NCBI GenBank assembly: GCA_003250235.1
Contig: QKGY01000249.1
Span: 1 to 7,637, forward strand
Direction of reading: 5' to 3'
DNA from: Desulfuromonadaceae bacterium
Lineage (GTDB): Bacteria; Desulfobacterota; Desulfuromonadia; Desulfuromonadales; SZUA-540
Length of the DNA stretch: 7,637 nucleotides
This document shows, one piece after another, positions 5,566-7,637 of this stretch. The position numbers were made by a program, and so were the translations under genes. The notes beneath the pieces were generated by a model. It saw only the letters and a list, made by a program, of their open reading frames with translations. It was not told the origin of the DNA and searched no databases. The stretch's first letter is position 1. Each line of letters starts with the position of its first letter.

Positions 5566-5904
5566 ATGACCCGATCCTTCAAACCGAGAAACAACAGGCC
5601 GTCCCCCGCCAAGAGCCAGCAGGAGCTGGACGCGATGGTTCGCAAACTCAAGGCGGAGCAGACCTCGTCGGACAACTACCGGGAACGTTCGCTGAAGCTG
5701 CACGGTTGGATCTGTGCCAAGTGCGGACGCGAGTTCGAACTCGACACCCTGCACCTGTTGACCGTCCACCACAAGGACGGCAACCACAACAACAACCCCG
5801 CCGACGGCAGCAACTGGGAAAACCTCTGCATCTACTGCCACGATGACGAGCACAGCCGCTCTCTGCTCGGCGACTATCTGCAAGGGAAAAAGACGGACAG
5901 ATAG
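5566..5904 (+). CDS. yajD: HNH nuclease-fold protein, YajD family
   Basis: The 112-residue protein is a compact HNH domain of the YajD type. It has YRERSLKLHGWICAKCGREF with C50 and C53, then LTVHHKDGNHNNNPADGSNW (HH at 68-69), NLCIYCHDDEHS (C88, C91, H92, H96). The two CxxC pairs form the structural zinc site and the HH plus later Asn/His give the beta-beta-alpha metal catalytic centre. The pattern closely follows E. coli YajD, including SNWE and LCxYCHDxEHS. The biological substrate of YajD is not known. GGAGGA (5555-5560) lies 5 nt upstream of the ATG. It follows the mscL hairpin by 35 bp, so it may depend on read-through from mscL; I see no good promoter in the gap. Confidence 0.93.
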   Translation: MTRSFKPRNNRPSPAKSQQELDAMVRKLKAEQTSSDNYRERSLKLHGWICAKCGREFELDTLHLLTVHHKDGNHNNNPADGSNWENLCIYCHDDEHSRSLLGDYLQGKKTDR

Positions 5905-5998
5905 CCGCGTCCATCTCCCGTCTTCTCGTTGCCTCGTCTCTTGCGAACCCTCTCTTGCCGCGCCGTCTTGTTGTACGCTGCGGCGCACAACTAATCCC

Positions 5999-6027
5999 TT
6001 GAAACCATTCGCAAATATGTTCATCAT
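5999..6027 (+). promoter_or_regulatory. Candidate sigma-70 promoter for the DUF2284 gene
   Basis: TTGAAA (5999-6004, 5 of 6) and CATCAT (6022-6027, 4 of 6) have a 17-bp spacer. The imperfect inverted repeat at 5970-5991 lies just upstream of the -35 box, where an activator could bind, but this is inference. Confidence 0.4.
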
Positions 6028-6097
6028 AGGGACTCTCTGGGACACCCCGTGTCCGCCCCAACCGGCCAAGAATCATGCGGGTGTCTGATCCGCATCG

Positions 6098-6103
6098 AAG
6101 GAG
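6098..6103 (+). promoter_or_regulatory. Ribosome-binding site selecting a TTG start
   Basis: AAGGAG is 6 nt before the TTG at 6110. An ATG at 6105 lies almost against the site and in another frame; it would give only 12 codons, so the TTG is the better start. Confidence 0.65.
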
Positions 6104-6109
6104 AATGTT

Positions 6110-6649
6110 TTGGTACAAAGAGAAGCCATCGATGCCATCCTGAAAACGCACGGTATCCTCGATTATCGCTGGATGACGGCCTCCGACATCCAGGTCTTCC
6201 ACTGGGTCAGGATGAAATGCACCTTTGGTTGCACCAACTACGGCAAAAGGGGAACCTGTCCTCCCCAGACCCCTTCCGTGGCCGATTGTCGGGAGTTCTT
6301 TTCCGAATATGAGAACGCGCTGCTGATCCATTTCCATCAGCAGATGGACCTTCCGGAGAAGCGCCACGCCTGGAGCCGGCAGGTCAACGCGCAGCTTCTT
6401 CAGATCGAGCGCGACGTCTTTCTGGCCGGCTACCCCAAGGCCTTTCTGTTCTTTATGGACGAGAACTGCCTATGCGCCGAGTGTCCCGGGCCGCGCACGG
6501 CCTGTAAAAATGCCCTTCAGGCCCGCCCGAGCCCGGAGTCGTTCGCGGTCGATGTATTTGAAACCGCGCGCAGGCAGAACTACACCATCAAGGTCCTTAC
6601 CGACTATTCCCAGCCGATGGACCGATTCACCTTTCTGCTCGTGGATTGA
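6110..6649 (+). CDS. DUF2284 predicted metal-binding protein
   Basis: This 179-residue protein matches the DUF2284 family. The conserved core is VRMKCTFGCTNYGKRGTCPP (C37, C41, C50) followed by PSVADCREFFSEY (C60), then LLQIERDVFLAGYPKAF, CLCAECPG (C120, C122, C125), C132, and RPSPESFAVDVFETAR. The cysteine pattern suggests one or two metal or Fe-S sites; annotations call it a predicted metal-binding protein but no activity is proven that I know of. There is no signal peptide or membrane helix, so it should be cytoplasmic. Start is TTG at 6110, dictated by AAGGAG at 6098-6103. It has its own candidate promoter and is followed by a weak terminator-like hairpin, but the DUF1858 and methyltransferase genes lie just downstream on the same strand. 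Confidence 0.88.
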   Translation: MVQREAIDAILKTHGILDYRWMTASDIQVFHWVRMKCTFGCTNYGKRGTCPPQTPSVADCREFFSEYENALLIHFHQQMDLPEKRHAWSRQVNAQLLQIERDVFLAGYPKAFLFFMDENCLCAECPGPRTACKNALQARPSPESFAVDVFETARRQNYTIKVLTDYSQPMDRFTFLLVD

Positions 6650-6673
6650 CGACCAAACCCTTGCAACCCGGCT

Positions 6674-6700
6674 ATTCCATGGCATCCTTGGAGTTGTTTT
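6674..6700 (+). terminator. Weak intrinsic terminator-like hairpin after the DUF2284 gene
   Basis: TCCATGG and CCTTGGA (6676-6692) pair with one mismatch around a CAT loop, and the stem can extend by two pairs outward. It is followed by TTGTTTT up to 6700. If real, it would partly uncouple the DUF2284 gene from the genes downstream. Confidence 0.35.
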
Positions 6701-6756
6701 AATACACCGTGCAATCAGCGATAGAGCCCTGAATGGCAGCCGCAGGAGTCAAGGCC

Positions 6757-6990
6757 TTGTCTGTACCCCGGATTCACGCCCGAATGACCCTCCTCGACAT
6801 CGTCTCCGATTACGAGGAGACGATTGTCGTATTCAACCGGTATGACGCGCAGGCCGGAGAATGCCTGTGTTGCCATGCGCTCTTTATGAGCGTCGGCGAA
6901 GCGGCGCAGACCTATCGCCTCGACCTCAACGCCCTGCTGAAAGAGCTCAACACGGCGGCCGACCGATCAAGCTCACGAGGTGACGGATGA
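6757..6990 (+). CDS. DUF1858-type small Cys-rich protein
   Basis: The product is a single small helical domain resembling DUF1858 (related to the N-terminus of ScdA/Ric-type proteins). Numbered from the TTG at 6757 it reads IHARMTLLDIVSDYEETIVV, then FNRYDAQAGECLCCHALF with C36, C38 and C39, and ends EAAQTYRLDLNALLKELN. The family is often described as a disulfide- or metal-linked module and accompanies redox or Fe-S proteins; no function is proven for this form. Start is uncertain: TTG at 6757 has AGGAG (6744-6748) 8 nt upstream and gives 77 residues, whereas the ATG at 6733 gives 85 residues with a poor site, and the ATG at 6784 would cut the start of the domain. Its stop overlaps the methyltransferase ATG (ATGA at 6987-6990), indicating translational coupling. 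Confidence 0.8.
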   Translation: MSVPRIHARMTLLDIVSDYEETIVVFNRYDAQAGECLCCHALFMSVGEAAQTYRLDLNALLKELNTAADRSSSRGDG

Positions 6991-7637
6991 ACCAGGACGA
7001 CTCGCGACGCGAAGCCTTCGGGCGTAAAATGACCGACATTCTCAATTACGGCGCCCTCAACCTGGCCATGGCTATCGGCTACCGGACCGGCCTGTTCGAG
7101 GCGATGGCCCGTTACGCCACCCCGCAACCGCCAGCGGTCATCGCCAAAGACGCAGGGCTCCACCCGCGCTATGTGCGCGAGTGGCTGGGAATCATGTTCA
7201 CGGCAGGCATTGTCGAGCTGACCCGGTTCGCGGGGCAGGAGAACGCCTACCGCCTCCCGCCGGAGCATGCGGATTTTCTCACCACAGAAGGCAAGGCCGG
7301 TAATTTAGCGGTTTACACCCAGGAAATCCCCCTGCTCACCACCTGTTCGATGGAAAAGCTGATCGGCACCTTCGCCTCCGGAGAAGGCATCCCCTACGAC
7401 TGCTACCCCAGATTTCAGGCGTTCATGGCCGAGCTGGCCGAGAACAAGCACCGGCAGGTGCTGCTCGACACCTTCCTCCCCTCCGTCGACGGCGGCCGGC
7501 TTCTCGAACGCCTGCAACAGGGCATCCGGGTCTGCGATTTCGGCTGTGGCGAGGGGGTCGCCCTGGTCCTGATGGCCCGGGCCTTTCCCGACAGCCGGTT
7601 CACGGCCATCGATATCGACGAAAACGCCCTGGCCTCC
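6987..7637 (+). CDS. Class I SAM-dependent methyltransferase with N-terminal winged-helix domain (Rv2258c-like), 3' partial
   Basis: The frame runs off the right edge after 217 codons. The first 90 or so residues (ILNYGALNLAMAIGYRTGLF, then DAGLHPRYVREWLGIMFTAG) form the helical/winged-helix dimerisation region typical of O-methyltransferase-like and Rv2258c-like proteins. The SAM domain begins with motif I, VCDFGCGEG at 182-190, and motif II, AIDIDE at 207-212, whose acidic residue should bind the SAM ribose. Family members are around 350 residues, so roughly 60 percent is visible; the substrate-binding end is missing. The ribosome site GAGGTGA (6977-6983) is excellent, and the ATG overlaps the stop of the DUF1858 gene. 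The substrate cannot be told from sequence. The 4-nt overlap makes a shared function with the DUF1858 protein likely. Confidence 0.92.
   Translation, partial: MNQDDSRREAFGRKMTDILNYGALNLAMAIGYRTGLFEAMARYATPQPPAVIAKDAGLHPRYVREWLGIMFTAGIVELTRFAGQENAYRLPPEHADFLTTEGKAGNLAVYTQEIPLLTTCSMEKLIGTFASGEGIPYDCYPRFQAFMAELAENKHRQVLLDTFLPSVDGGRLLERLQQGIRVCDFGCGEGVALVLMARAFPDSRFTAIDIDENALAS

Larger units (their letters stand above)
5905..6109 (+). other. Intergenic region with inverted repeats ahead of the DUF2284 gene
   Basis: This 205-bp gap has no convincing gene. It holds a 7-bp stem AAGACGG/CCGTCTT (5890-5924, long loop, spanning the yajD stop), an imperfect 9-bp stem GTTGTACGC/GCGCACAAC with loop TGCG (5970-5991, one mismatch), a promoter-like pair at 5999-6027, and a 6-bp perfect stem GGACAC/GTGTCC around CCC (6040-6054) within the presumed leader. 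Confidence 0.5.

Noticed and set aside
4998..5675. A 225-codon minus-strand frame
   Set aside because: It is antisense to mscL and the start of yajD and runs through the terminator hairpin; its Asp/Gly-rich translation is a shadow.
5648..6367. A 239-codon minus-strand frame
   Set aside because: It covers yajD, the intergenic region and the start of the DUF2284 gene; the translation is Arg/Cys-rich and low in structure, typical of a shadow.
6680..6695. Sigma-54 promoter (TGGCAT start of a -24/-12 element)
   Set aside because: The GC expected at -12 is absent at the required spacing.
6694..6725. Promoter directly ahead of the DUF1858 gene
   Set aside because: TTGTTT has no acceptable -10 box at 16-18 bp; the genes may rely on read-through from the DUF2284 unit or a promoter I cannot recognise.

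Overview
The window is GC-rich and tightly packed. Its gene content (an MCP with an extra C-terminal sensor-like domain, an MscL ending in a zinc ribbon, DUF2284 and DUF1858 proteins, a SYLF/Ysc84 secreted protein) is what I would expect of a deltaproteobacterium of the Desulfuromonas/Geobacter type. This placement is inferred from remembered family distributions; no rRNA or other marker gene is present. I see no mobile element, CRISPR array, tRNA or rRNA.

Layout: (1) 2-1609 (+) is the 3' part of a methyl-accepting chemotaxis receptor that enters from the left edge. (2) 1644-2342 (-) is a secreted SYLF-domain protein, convergent with the receptor. (3) 2343-2557 is a divergent promoter region. 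(4) 2558-4932 (+) is a run of seven small genes with short gaps or overlaps: an orphan BFD-type [2Fe-2S] protein, a two-helix membrane protein with a zinc ribbon, ArfB (ribosome rescue hydrolase), a GIY-YIG nuclease-fold protein, a YciH/SUI1 translation factor, a DUF2007-like protein with a zinc ribbon, and an 88-residue two-helix membrane protein. (5) 4933-5530 holds a leader rich in hairpins, mscL and a strong terminator-like hairpin. (6) 5566-5904 is a YajD-type HNH protein. (7) 6110-7637 holds a DUF2284 Cys-rich protein, then a DUF1858 small protein overlapping the start of an Rv2258c-like SAM methyltransferase that runs off the right edge.

Functionally, the middle block looks like housekeeping: translation initiation and rescue (SUI1, ArfB), an osmotic safety valve (MscL) and nuclease-fold proteins. 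Recurrent cysteine pairs run through it: nine of the thirteen genes encode an Fe-S or Zn-type cysteine cluster or a Cys-rich motif. The right-hand block (DUF2284, DUF1858, methyltransferase) is the least understood part and the best candidate for an uncharacterised pathway. Nothing in the window proves a wholly new system. The most concrete oddities are the zinc ribbon on MscL, its hairpin-rich leader, the C-terminal domain of the receptor, and the DUF2284/DUF1858/methyltransferase set.
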